From: Lachnospiraceae bacterium
GTDB taxonomy: Bacteria > Bacillota > Clostridia > Lachnospirales > Lachnospiraceae
Length of the DNA: 64,000 nucleotides
Direction: 5' to 3'
NCBI GenBank assembly: GCA_021203305.1
Contig: JAJQBK010000056.1
Span: 1 to 64,000 of the forward strand
Positions 8,814-16,987 of this stretch are shown one piece after another (positions within the stretch are counted from its first letter, which is position 1; each line of letters starts with the position of its first letter). The notes below the pieces were generated by a model. The model saw only the letters and a program-made list of their open reading frames with translations. It made no database searches and had not been told where the DNA came from. A program made the translations under genes and the position numbers.

Positions 8814-9764
8814 TTATCCCTTGATTCCGCCCTGGTAAGTAATACCCTCCACAAGGTAGTCCTCCCCATAAAGGAATACAAATAAGCATGGAATCATGTA
8901 GATCGTAGCTACCGCGAAGGCCAGGCCCAGCTCTCCGCTGTTGATCTTGCTTAGGTAGACGCTCAGCGGCTGCAGGGTCTCGTCCGACAGCAGGATGATA
9001 GGCTGTTCCACCATATTCCAGTAGTCGATGAACACCAGAATCGCCACGGAGCAGACCGCGCTCTTGCACAGCGGCAGGGCGATCTGATAGAAAATCTGAA
9101 ACTCCCCGGCGCCGTCAATCTTGGCCGCCTCGATAATTCCCACCGGAATCCGCTTCATGTATTTGGTCAGCAGATATACGGAAAACGGGGAAAAAATACC
9201 CGGCAGCCAGATGGCCCAGCGGGTGTCCAGGATATTCAGCCAGTCGCTGACCAGATAGTTGGGCACCAGCGTGACATGATAGGGCATCAGCATCAATATA
9301 ATATAGGAAAAGAAAATAATCTGTCTCAGCCGTCCGTCGTAACGGTAAAAGCCGTAGGCCGCCAGAGCCGCCACCACAATCTGAAATACCACAATAGGGA
9401 CCACCAGAATCACGGAATTCCAGAATTTCAGCAGATAGTCCGGGCTTTTTAAAAGCACGGTGGCGTACTGATCAAAGGACACCATGTCCGGGATAAATTT
9501 CAGATTGACCTGCTCAGAGATAAATACCTTGCCGCCGGACTCCGTGGTGGAGAAAATCACACCGTAATTGGCGGAAATTTCCGTGCTGGACATAAAGGAA
9601 TTGGTAATGGTCAGCACAATGGGCGTCAGGAACAGGATGGCGAAGCAGGCCGCGAAAATAAAGGCGATGGACAGCCAGATCATATGTAAACCCTTCTGAA
9701 AGGTATGCCTTCCAGGCCTTCCGGAATTCATGCGCTGCCGCGCAGGGTGCGCTTCGCGCAGCAT
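8814..9764 (-). CDS. Carbohydrate ABC transporter permease (MalG/LacG type)
   Basis: Inner-membrane subunit of a CUT1-type sugar transporter. The EAA loop that contacts the ATPase is intact (EAAKIDGAGEFQIFYQIALPL), and there are six membrane segments. I take the ATG at 9764, preceded by AAGGAG only 3 bases away; the frame opens further upstream from a TTG at 9818 inside the previous gene. Part of the N-terminus (LREAHPARQRMNSGRPGR) is encoded by the 58-nt repeat shared with 5825-7015, ahead of the first membrane segment. A large extracytoplasmic loop separates segments 1 and 2. No sugar ATPase is encoded nearby; such systems often borrow a shared MsmK-type ATPase encoded elsewhere. Confidence 0.8.
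   Translation of the reverse strand: MLREAHPARQRMNSGRPGRHTFQKGLHMIWLSIAFIFAACFAILFLTPIVLTITNSFMSSTEISANYGVIFSTTESGGKVFISEQVNLKFIPDMVSFDQYATVLLKSPDYLLKFWNSVILVVPIVVFQIVVAALAAYGFYRYDGRLRQIIFFSYIILMLMPYHVTLVPNYLVSDWLNILDTRWAIWLPGIFSPFSVYLLTKYMKRIPVGIIEAAKIDGAGEFQIFYQIALPLCKSAVCSVAILVFIDYWNMVEQPIILLSDETLQPLSVYLSKINSGELGLAFAVATIYMIPCLFVFLYGEDYLVEGITYQGGIKG
9704..9761 (-). repeat. 58-nt in-frame coding repeat, copy B
   Basis: Partner of 6916-6973. An ATG overlapping the upstream stop (TGATG near 9784) opens a different frame, MKKKRRP, which ends exactly where the repeat's internal ATG begins (GCATGAAT). This suggests the element may have been inserted into an original start region and now supplies the start. 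Confidence 0.7.
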
Positions 9765-9783
9765 GGTCTCCTTTTTTTCTTCA

Positions 9784-10704
9784 TCAGCCCTCCACGTCCT
9801 TTCCGAAATAATTCTCAATAAGGAACAGAATCCCGATCACCACAATCATAAACAGGCTCATGAGGATGGCCGCCGCGGACAGATTCTGATAATTCAGCTT
9901 CCGGAACATGTTGTTCATGTAGTGCTGCAGCATGTAAATCCAGTCTGTGGGGTTATCCCCTGTCAGCAGATACACCTCCCGGAACACCTTGAAGGAGTTA
10001 ATCAGCGACATAATCGTGACAAACAACAGGGTGGATGTCATGTATCTGAGCTTAATATGCCAGAAAATCTGAAACTGGCTGGCCTTCTCCAGCACCGCCA
10101 CCTCAATCAGATCCCTTGGAATATTGGAAAGGGCCGCCATGAACAGTATCATGTTGTAGCCCAGATTTTTCCACAGGAATAAAATCACAATCACGAAAAT
10201 CCCCTGGGAAGATTTCAGCCAGTCCACCTTATTCTCCACACCCAGAAAAGCAAGCCACTGATTCACGGCTCCGTTATAATCAAAGAGCACCTGCCAGACT
10301 AACACCACGCTGGCCACCGGCACCATCATGGGACTCAAAAAGAAGGTGCGGAACTGGCTGCGCAGGGGAATTTTCCACTGCAGCACCAGAGCAAGCAGCA
10401 GGGAAAGCCCCACCGCCAGGGGCACCGCGATGACGGAAAAGTGCAACGTGTTCCTGACCGCGCGGAGAAACGCGGCGTTTTTTAATATTCTGGTGAAATT
10501 ATCCAGACCCACAAAATTCATGCTGACCGGATTGTCCACCACGGAGTAAGCGATGACCACTGCAAAGGGCAGAAAAAAGAAAGCGAGCACACCAAGAAGG
10601 CTGGGAGCGATGAAGGCGGCGGAGAGGCGCTTCACCTTCCGCTTCTGTCTGCCCAGCTTTTGCTTAGAGGATGTAGTTGTATTCTTTTTATGTATCACTC
10701 TCAT
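9784..10704 (-). CDS. Carbohydrate ABC transporter permease (MalF/UgpA type)
   Basis: First of two permeases, 306 residues with six membrane segments. The EAA region is degenerate (EVAVLEKASQFQIFWHIKL, lacking the usual Gly), which is tolerated in some family members. AGAGG precedes the ATG. It follows the solute-binding protein gene (gap 117 bases) and ends about 20 bases before the next permease start, so the three should be co-transcribed. The 117-base gap holds nothing recognisable. Substrate cannot be told from sequence; the partner binding protein has an unusual extra N-terminal domain. Confidence 0.85.
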   Translation of the reverse strand: MRVIHKKNTTTSSKQKLGRQKRKVKRLSAAFIAPSLLGVLAFFFLPFAVVIAYSVVDNPVSMNFVGLDNFTRILKNAAFLRAVRNTLHFSVIAVPLAVGLSLLLALVLQWKIPLRSQFRTFFLSPMMVPVASVVLVWQVLFDYNGAVNQWLAFLGVENKVDWLKSSQGIFVIVILFLWKNLGYNMILFMAALSNIPRDLIEVAVLEKASQFQIFWHIKLRYMTSTLLFVTIMSLINSFKVFREVYLLTGDNPTDWIYMLQHYMNNMFRKLNYQNLSAAAILMSLFMIVVIGILFLIENYFGKDVEG

Positions 10705-10821
10705 GAAGTATCCTCTGAATGCATGCTTATCTTCTGTTTACAGGTATGTCCGCAAAAGCCCCGGCGGCCGCTCTGTTCCGCAAAGTTCCACATATCGGAA
10801 AGCATCTCCGTGCTCCGAGCC

Positions 10822-13143
10822 TCAGCTGTTCTCGCTCAGATACAGGCTCACCCGGTTCTGTATGATCGCCGCCACATCATCCACGCTCTTCTGCCCGGAG
10901 AAGAAGCTCTCCGCCTCCTCCTCAATGATGGCCAGAATCTCCGAATTGTCCGCGGCGTTCACAGCCACAGCGCCGTTTAACAGCTCGTAAAACTCCTCTA
11001 TGTCCTGCTCGGTGCAGGGCTCATACCAGTACTCCCAGCCGTCCTGATAGCCGATGCCGGAGCCGGTGCCGGAAAGAACAGGAGCACCATTTTCATCCAG
11101 GTAAGGCTCACCATTCTCATCCAGCAGATACTCCACCGCTGTCTCCTCCTCAAAATACTGATCCAGCTCCTCCTGCAGAATGGAGAAGCCAAAGCCGCCC
11201 CAGGTGGTATCCGCGGTCAGAGTCGACACGATAAAGTCCGCCGCCGCATCCTTATATTCGGACCGGCTGCTGATGGCATAGGCGGAACCGGAGCCGGAAA
11301 TCAGAGTGCCGTTGCCCCCAAGTCCCGGGTAGCCCACGGCAATATAATCCTTCCCCTCAAAAATCGCCCGGTAAAGCTGGAACTCCTCCAGATCGTATAT
11401 ATAGGCTTCCGACGCGGCCAGCTGGCCATTCTGAATCATAGTCGGTTCGCTGGCCCCCTCCATATCATACTCATATTCCTCCGGGAAGGCAGCCGCCAGC
11501 TCTAAAAGTGCCTTGAACTCCTCCGAATCAAAGCTGCAGGTATTGTCCTCCTCATTGATAAAGCTATCATAGCCGTAGGTCAGTATCTCGTTGAGGATGT
11601 TGCTACGGGTTTCATACTGCATCCATTGCATCCCTTCCGGCAGATTCTGAATAGCCTCGGCAGCCTCAGCAAGAGTCCAGCCGGGTTCGGTTCCCGCCAC
11701 ATCCGTCAGCGCGTACACCGTGCTCAGCGAAAATTCTACAGGCAATGAATAAAGCTTTCCCTCTTCCATAAGGGCATCGTAGACCTGCGTCACAAATTTG
11801 TCCCGGGTGTAGCCTCTCTCATCCAGATAGGGAATCAGATCCTCCAAAAGCCCGCTGCCAATCAGCGTTCCCGCGCTGACGCCGTAATCGGTGAGCATAA
11901 TGATATCCGCGCCCTCTCCGCTGACCAGATCATTCTGCATCCGGGTGACAGCGTCCTCATAATAGGTCATATAGTTATTATAATCTATGGTCGTATAATC
12001 CAGGTAGGTCTTAATCTCAATCCGGTACTGGTCGTTTGCCTTATTGAAGGCCACCACGTATTCCTGAGTGTCACTGTCCGTGAAAAAAAGCGCCAGGGTC
12101 AGAATGATCTTTTCTGCCACCTCACTGCTTTCCCTGCGAACCACCCTCGCCATGGTATCACTGTAGGAATTGGCGGCATAATCGTAGACCTTCACCACCA
12201 GATTGTCCTCATCCAGATAATATACGGCATCCACATTGTAGCCTACCACATCCAGGCTGACCCAGTCAAATAAAACCTCCGTCTCCCCTGACTGAGCATC
12301 GTATCTGTACATATTCAGGCCCGAGCTGTCACCGTAGACCACGCTGCCGTCCTCCAGCACATTGACGGTGCCGGAGGAAAAGCTGGTGACGCCAAAATCC
12401 AGCTTCTGAAGCGTCTCTGTTTCCGGATCAACAAAAGCAAGCTGATATCCGGAATCATAGTAGGTGGCATACACCCGGCCGTCCCCGGACAGGCCAAGGG
12501 AATTCAGCCAGTTTGGAATCCCAATCTGAGCGACCCATACGCCCTCAGTGTCCAGCACGATTACATCCGATTCGCTGCCGAGATAAATATAGCCGTCTGT
12601 ACCGAAGACCATCTCGCTGATATAGGCATAGCCATACTTTTCCTCCAGCCAGGACATCAGATCGTCCAGCGGAATTTCATTGACCACCGCTCCGTTTCCG
12701 TCCAGGAGCTTCACACTGTAATGTGTTTCCCCATCATAATATGTCTCCAGGAGCGCGAACCCCGCCGAATCTCCCTCCGGTATGATCGCGGCATTGCTGA
12801 TGTAGGAATTCTGATCCGGCATATACTCTGTCGTCTTCACAGAGTCAGAATCCAGATCCAGCACTTGCAGCTGAACATAATCCCTGTCCTCATCATACAC
12901 GGTATAGGTTCTGAAAATCTGATGGCCATAGCAGCCATAACTGCTGTAATAACCGCTGTCGTTGTCACCTTCCTCCACTCCCCAATCCAGATCCTCCAGC
13001 ACATAGACATAGGAAATTTCCTCTTCATCATCCGGACCGCTTTCCATATTTTCCACGCTGTCTGAGGAACAGCCGGCAAATAAAAATACAGACACCAGCA
13101 AAACCGCCGATAACAGCGCCATCGCAAGGGTTTTCTTTTTCAT
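10822..13143 (-). CDS. Two-domain extracellular solute-binding lipoprotein
   Basis: Surface lipoprotein that captures the substrate for the downstream permeases. The ATG at 13143 has GGGAGG 6 bases upstream. A signal peptide ends in the lipobox LFAGC. Of 773 residues, about 40-370 form a strand-rich region with repeated Asp/Gly turns and sentences like ILEDGSVVYGDSSG, resembling a beta-propeller; about 375-750 form the binding protein proper (starting near ALFFTDSDTQEYVVAFNKAN, with ADIIMLTDYG and the hinge blocks). Ordinary sugar-binding proteins are 400-450 residues, so this is a fusion of a sensor-like domain to a binding protein. Promoter and operator lie at 13208-13252. The substrate is unknown; a peptide or glycan is possible. 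Confidence 0.75.
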   Translation of the reverse strand: MKKKTLAMALLSAVLLVSVFLFAGCSSDSVENMESGPDDEEEISYVYVLEDLDWGVEEGDNDSGYYSSYGCYGHQIFRTYTVYDEDRDYVQLQVLDLDSDSVKTTEYMPDQNSYISNAAIIPEGDSAGFALLETYYDGETHYSVKLLDGNGAVVNEIPLDDLMSWLEEKYGYAYISEMVFGTDGYIYLGSESDVIVLDTEGVWVAQIGIPNWLNSLGLSGDGRVYATYYDSGYQLAFVDPETETLQKLDFGVTSFSSGTVNVLEDGSVVYGDSSGLNMYRYDAQSGETEVLFDWVSLDVVGYNVDAVYYLDEDNLVVKVYDYAANSYSDTMARVVRRESSEVAEKIILTLALFFTDSDTQEYVVAFNKANDQYRIEIKTYLDYTTIDYNNYMTYYEDAVTRMQNDLVSGEGADIIMLTDYGVSAGTLIGSGLLEDLIPYLDERGYTRDKFVTQVYDALMEEGKLYSLPVEFSLSTVYALTDVAGTEPGWTLAEAAEAIQNLPEGMQWMQYETRSNILNEILTYGYDSFINEEDNTCSFDSEEFKALLELAAAFPEEYEYDMEGASEPTMIQNGQLAASEAYIYDLEEFQLYRAIFEGKDYIAVGYPGLGGNGTLISGSGSAYAISSRSEYKDAAADFIVSTLTADTTWGGFGFSILQEELDQYFEEETAVEYLLDENGEPYLDENGAPVLSGTGSGIGYQDGWEYWYEPCTEQDIEEFYELLNGAVAVNAADNSEILAIIEEEAESFFSGQKSVDDVAAIIQNRVSLYLSENS

Positions 13144-13207
13144 GGAATCCTCCCGCATATTCAGCATACTTTCGAACTGTTTCCGTTTTGTAACATTTCT
13201 CAGGTAA

Positions 13208-13252
13208 AGTATATAACAGAATGCCTGAGAATGCTATTTAAGGTTTTCTTAA
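13208..13252 (-). promoter_or_regulatory. Promoter with 11-bp direct-repeat operator, site A
   Basis: On the minus strand, TTAAGA and TTAAAT repeat at 11-bp spacing, followed 39 bases from the operator start by TATACT; no good -35 box is present. The same layout occurs at sites B (31283-31325) and C (33977-34017). Such tandem half-sites are typical of activated promoters of OmpR-family regulators. It drives the 13143 operon. Confidence 0.55.
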
Positions 13253-13305
13253 GATTATATTGCTTTTTTCTCACTTCACACTCTTTTTTTCTCATCAAAA
13301 TGTTC

Positions 13306-13334
13306 TTGACATTGTGTGGCGTTACTCATATAAT
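13306..13334 (+). promoter_or_regulatory. Consensus promoter facing antisense to the next gene
   Basis: A perfect TTGACA, 17-bp spacer, TATAAT. The only downstream gene lies on the other strand, so transcription would run antisense into the 3' end of the broken gene at 13359-13897. No plus-strand gene follows, and no strong terminator hairpin is obvious, although a T-rich run occurs near 13399-13409. Confidence 0.6.
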
Positions 13335-13358
13335 AGATGCAAAAGGGAACGGGTTCTT

Positions 13359-13897
13359 TTACTGAGTAAGGTCTCCAGACCGGAAAAGGTTTCTCGTTTC
13401 TTTTTTTATTTCTATAATGTCATATAAATACAGCTTACCATCCCGCGCATGCCGTACTAACATTAAAGCACAAAACACATTATATCTCTCTACCTCACCA
13501 TAATCATCATAAACCGGAAGTGCGAATCGTGAAACATAGCGATACCATCTAAGCCTCGCATTTTTACTATGTTTTTCTTTCCGGTTTTCCTCAAACTGCT
13601 TTCCAGTCGCAATTTCAATCATTTCTGGCAATCCCTGCGTCGCATTGGCTTTGGCTTTTGCACTTCCTCCTCTCAATCTGGCAGTATAATTGGAGCTGGT
13701 ATATTCATCTTGTAAATCAGTCCCAATATAAACAATTTCCCCGTTGCCGCGATTGAATAAAATTCTCCTACGTATCGCTTCAGATAGCTTTCCACATCCT
13801 CCCAGTTTACCTTTCTCTTTCCCTTAAATTTCATATCATTAATCATTACAATCCGGTTCCCATCAATATCCGTTATTATATTAACTTTCCTCTCCAT
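13359..13897 (-). pseudogene. Frameshifted nuclease-like protein of a clostridial accessory family
   Basis: Two overlapping frames make one protein. The first reads from ATG 13897 (AAGAGG 6 bases upstream): MERKVNIITDIDGNRIVM, then KGKRKVNWEDVESYLKRYVG. Near 13745-13755 the sense passes to another frame, EIVYIGTDLQDEYTSSNY, and continues with RLRGGSAKAKANATQGLPEM and SRFALPVYDDYGEVERYNVF to the stop at 13359, about 180 residues. One deleted base after the Ala codon in SIA would explain it. The C-terminal part with KLYLYDIIEIKKE reminds me of the barnase/EndoU/colicin/RelE-like phage nuclease group, but I am not sure. The DNA is more AT-rich than its neighbours. Confidence 0.65.
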
Positions 13898-13907
13898 GCC
13901 ATACCTC

Positions 13908-15419
13908 TTACTTTATCCGGTAGCAGGCCGCCTCCTTCAGATGCCTCTCCTGTATCAGATCGCTTTCCTCCAGATCCGCGATGGTCCTGGCCACCTTCAG
14001 CAGCCGATGATAGGCTCTGGCCGACAGCTGCAGGCGCTCAAACAAAAGCCCCGAAAGCCCCTCCGCCTCCTTTGTCATCACACAATAGGTCTGAACGTCC
14101 TTCGCCGGTATCTGGGAATTGAACCGTATGCCGGTTCCCGCAAATCTGTCCTGCTGCCTTTTCTGCGCCAGAAGCACCCGCGCGCGCATGGCCGCGCTGC
14201 CCTCTGAGGGCGTCCTCTGCTTCAGCTCATCGATGCGCACCGCCGACACCTGACAGCACAAATCGATTCTGTCCAGAATCGGACCCGAGATTTTTCCCAT
14301 ATAGCGCTGTATCTCCGCTTCCGAACACTTACACCGGTTGCGGTCCGGATAATAACCGCAGGGGCAGGGGTTCATGGCCGCCACCAGCATAAAATCCGCC
14401 GGGAAAGAATAAATAGCCTCGCTCCTGGCGATCTGCACCCGCTTTTCCTCCATAGGCTGGCGCAGCACCTCCAGCACATCCCGGCGAAATTCCGGCAGCT
14501 CGTCTAAAAACAGCACCGCCCGGTGGGCTAAGGAGATCACGCCCGGCCTGGGGATGCGCCCTCCGCCCGCCATGGCCTGCACGGACAGGGTATGGTGTGG
14601 ATTTAAAAACGGACGTACTGTAATAAAGGGCCGCTGCTCGTCCAGCTTTCCCGCCACACTGTAGATGCTGGAAATTTCCATGCTCTCCTCGGCGGACAGG
14701 GGCGGCAGAATGGAGGGAAGGCGCCTGGCAATCATGGTTTTGCCGGCTCCGGGCGGCCCGATCAGCAGGAAATGATGAAAGCCGGCAGCCGCGATCTGCG
14801 CCGCCCGGCGGGCCTCCAGCTGCCCCTGCACCTCGTCAAAATCCGGCTGCTCCTGAATTCTTTTTTCCTGAAAATATGCCTCCACATCCATGGTGCAGGC
14901 CTCCTTTTTCTCCCCGGCCAAAAGCTCGATCACCTCCGTCAGTGTTTCCAGTCCATACACCTCGATTCCCTGTACAAAGGCGCCTTCTCTTTCGTTGGCT
15001 CTGGACAGCACTACCCTGGAAAAGCCCTGTTTTCTGGCTTCATTGACAATCGGCAGCACCCCCTGAACGCCCCGGATCTCCCCATTCAGCCCAAGCTCCC
15101 CCAAAAAGAGGGTTCTCTCCAGCCCCTCCGCCTTAATTTCTCCCGCCGCGTAAAGAGCTCCGACAGCGATGGGCAGATCCAGCCCTGTCCCCGTCTTTTT
15201 GATGTGGGCCGGACTTACATTTACTGTAATCCGCAGATTCGGGAGCTGGCGGCCAATATTCTTGACCGCCACACGCACCCGCTCTCTGGCCTCCTTCAGC
15301 TCATAGCCCAGGTTGCCCACCATATCAAAGGACGGAAGCCCAAAAGAGGCGTCCACCTCAACCCGCAGTATCCTGGCATACATGCCCTGCATCATCCCGC
15401 TGTAAACATATGTATACAT
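13908..15419 (-). CDS. comM: YifB/ComM-type Mg-chelatase-like AAA+ ATPase
   Basis: ComM is a hexameric helicase that promotes branch migration during integration of incoming DNA in natural transformation; the YifB family is widespread, also in bacteria not known to be competent. The 503 residues show the N-terminal Lon-protease-like domain (MVGNLGYELKEARERV, VNVSPAHIKKTGTGLDLPIA), Walker A (GPPGAGKTM), Walker B (AVLFLDELPEF), the zinc-like CPCGYYPDRNRCKC cluster and a C-terminal helical domain. GGGAGG precedes the ATG. It lies 33 bases behind dprA, as commonly seen, forming a DNA-processing unit. Confidence 0.92.
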   Translation of the reverse strand: MYTYVYSGMMQGMYARILRVEVDASFGLPSFDMVGNLGYELKEARERVRVAVKNIGRQLPNLRITVNVSPAHIKKTGTGLDLPIAVGALYAAGEIKAEGLERTLFLGELGLNGEIRGVQGVLPIVNEARKQGFSRVVLSRANEREGAFVQGIEVYGLETLTEVIELLAGEKKEACTMDVEAYFQEKRIQEQPDFDEVQGQLEARRAAQIAAAGFHHFLLIGPPGAGKTMIARRLPSILPPLSAEESMEISSIYSVAGKLDEQRPFITVRPFLNPHHTLSVQAMAGGGRIPRPGVISLAHRAVLFLDELPEFRRDVLEVLRQPMEEKRVQIARSEAIYSFPADFMLVAAMNPCPCGYYPDRNRCKCSEAEIQRYMGKISGPILDRIDLCCQVSAVRIDELKQRTPSEGSAAMRARVLLAQKRQQDRFAGTGIRFNSQIPAKDVQTYCVMTKEAEGLSGLLFERLQLSARAYHRLLKVARTIADLEESDLIQERHLKEAACYRIK

Positions 15420-15452
15420 ATAAAATTACCTCCCTGTCACAGATTCACCGCC

Positions 15453-16814
15453 TCAAACGCCGTCCGCCCGTATGTCGCCCGTTCCCTCTTTTCGGGATAT
15501 TCTCTCCTTTTTCACATACATGGCTCCCACACTTTCACATTCTCCCGCCAGCTCCAGATCCATTAAAACGGCCAGAAACTCCGGCAGACTTTCCTTTCCC
15601 CCGTTTTCCTGAAATAATTGATACAGCCGTTCCGCCGGCTGAGGGGTCAGGTCAAGCAGCTCCAGAACCTGAAGCTGCGTCCCTGAAAACCCCAACACCT
15701 TACCAGGGTTGTTGCCACTCCGTTCCCCTGTCGCCGTATGGAAGCCTCTCCCCGTATGCCTGCCCTCATGCCCCACTGTAAAGCTCTCCCACACCAGCTC
15801 CGCCATCCGCTCCGGGGATGTCACCAGATAAGCGCCCTGCTCATAAAGCCCGTAGCAGCCCTGGCTTAAAGCGTCAGTGATCCTGCCGGGAAGCACCGCC
15901 ACCTCCCGCCCCTGCTCCAGGGCCATATCCACCGTGATCAATGTCCCGCTTCTCTCCCTGGCCTCGATCACCAGCACCAGATCCGCGAGGCCGGAGATCA
16001 GCCTGTTTCTGGGCGGAAAGTTTCCCGCCACAGGCTGGGCTCCCAGAGGGTACTCGCTGATGATACCGCCTTCCTTCGCCAGCCGCTCATACAGAGAACG
16101 GGCTTCCGCCGGGTAACACACATCTACTCCACTGCCCAACACCCCAAAGCTTGTCCCTCCCGCCTCCAGACAGGCCGTCTGGCTGATGCTGTCCACGCCT
16201 CTGGCCATGCCGCTGATCACCTGAATGCCCGCCGCCGCTGCCGCCGCTCCCATCAGCCTGGCCGCCTCTTTTCCGTAACCGGAACAGACTCTTGCGCCGA
16301 TAATCGCCACCGTCGGCTGATCCGGGTCAGGCAGCCGTCCCTTTACAAACAGGCCGTAGGGAGAATCTGGAATCTGCCTTAATCGCTCCGGAAAGTATAA
16401 ACTGCCCGCGCCGTTGCAATTACTGCCAACAGCATCTTTCCTGTGCCCCAAAGCCAGTTCCGTCTCAGCCTCGCTATAGCTGTGAACTGTCACATATCTC
16501 ACTCCCGCCCGCGCGCACTGCCTCATCAGCCTGTCCGGTGTTGACTCAAATTCCCGCAGACTCCTGATCTGGGAAGCTTTCATAATCGAAGCAAGCTCTT
16601 CCTCTGTCGCCGAGGCCGCCCTTTTCAGGCTTCCAAATTTCTTTTCCAGGCCATACAGCGTCTTTCTGCCAATTCCAGGCACGCTTGTAAACCAGAGCGC
16701 CCACATCTGCTCCTCCGGCGCCGCTTTGCACTTCTCACTATCCTTTAAATTTTCCTTATTTTCTGATTCCAGCGCTTCCTTTTTCCACTCATTCTTTTCC
16801 CAAAATCCGCACAT
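15453..16814 (-). CDS. dprA: DNA processing protein DprA
   Basis: DprA binds single-stranded DNA and loads RecA during transformation. The 453-residue protein has a helix-hairpin-helix start (SVPGIGRKTLYGLEKKFG), then the Rossmann-like domain with VAIIGARVCSGYGKEAARL, SGMARGVDSISQTACLEAGG, GSGVDVCYPAEAR, FPPRNRLISGLADLVLVIEA and GTLITVDMALEQGREVAVLPG, and a C-terminal winged helix (LQVLELLDLTPQPAERLY). A hydrophilic insert around residues 125-145 (ELALGHRKDAVGSNCNGAG) interrupts the usual segment ahead of YFPERL. Its ribosome site lies in the arm of a strong hairpin (16823-16862). Confidence 0.95.
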   Translation of the reverse strand: MCGFWEKNEWKKEALESENKENLKDSEKCKAAPEEQMWALWFTSVPGIGRKTLYGLEKKFGSLKRAASATEEELASIMKASQIRSLREFESTPDRLMRQCARAGVRYVTVHSYSEAETELALGHRKDAVGSNCNGAGSLYFPERLRQIPDSPYGLFVKGRLPDPDQPTVAIIGARVCSGYGKEAARLMGAAAAAAGIQVISGMARGVDSISQTACLEAGGTSFGVLGSGVDVCYPAEARSLYERLAKEGGIISEYPLGAQPVAGNFPPRNRLISGLADLVLVIEARERSGTLITVDMALEQGREVAVLPGRITDALSQGCYGLYEQGAYLVTSPERMAELVWESFTVGHEGRHTGRGFHTATGERSGNNPGKVLGFSGTQLQVLELLDLTPQPAERLYQLFQENGGKESLPEFLAVLMDLELAGECESVGAMYVKKERISRKEGTGDIRADGV

Positions 16815-16822
16815 AAAAACGC

Positions 16823-16862
16823 CTCCCCGCGCATACCGTTCTACTTATATATGCACGGGGAG
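16823..16862 (-). terminator. Hairpin overlapping the dprA ribosome-binding site
   Basis: On the minus strand CTCCCCGTGCAT pairs with ATGCGCGGGGAG, giving a 12-bp stem with a single U-G wobble. It is followed by GCGTTTTT and then the dprA ATG. It may be the intrinsic terminator of the upstream gene. It also buries the only dprA Shine-Dalgarno sequence (GGGGAG), so it could limit dprA translation. Confidence 0.6.
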
Positions 16863-16898
16863 ACGAATTCGTCACAAACATTTTTAACTTTTTTAAAT

Positions 16899-16987
16899 CC
16901 GGGCTGCGGCAAGGCCTTTGGAGGCTGCGATTCGCGTATCAGCCAGTGCAGGATGGGCATATTATTTCGCGGCAGTTCCTCAACCTG
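16899..16987 (-). repeat. 89-nt dispersed intergenic repeat, copy 2
   Basis: About 80% identical by eye to copy 3 (45435-45523). Its right edge covers the stop codon of the gene at 16980. Confidence 0.75.

Noticed and set aside
8641..9069. A 142-codon minus-strand frame between permease and adaptor
   Set aside because: Half of it is an alternative frame of the permease and half is the palindromic element; no protein-like composition.
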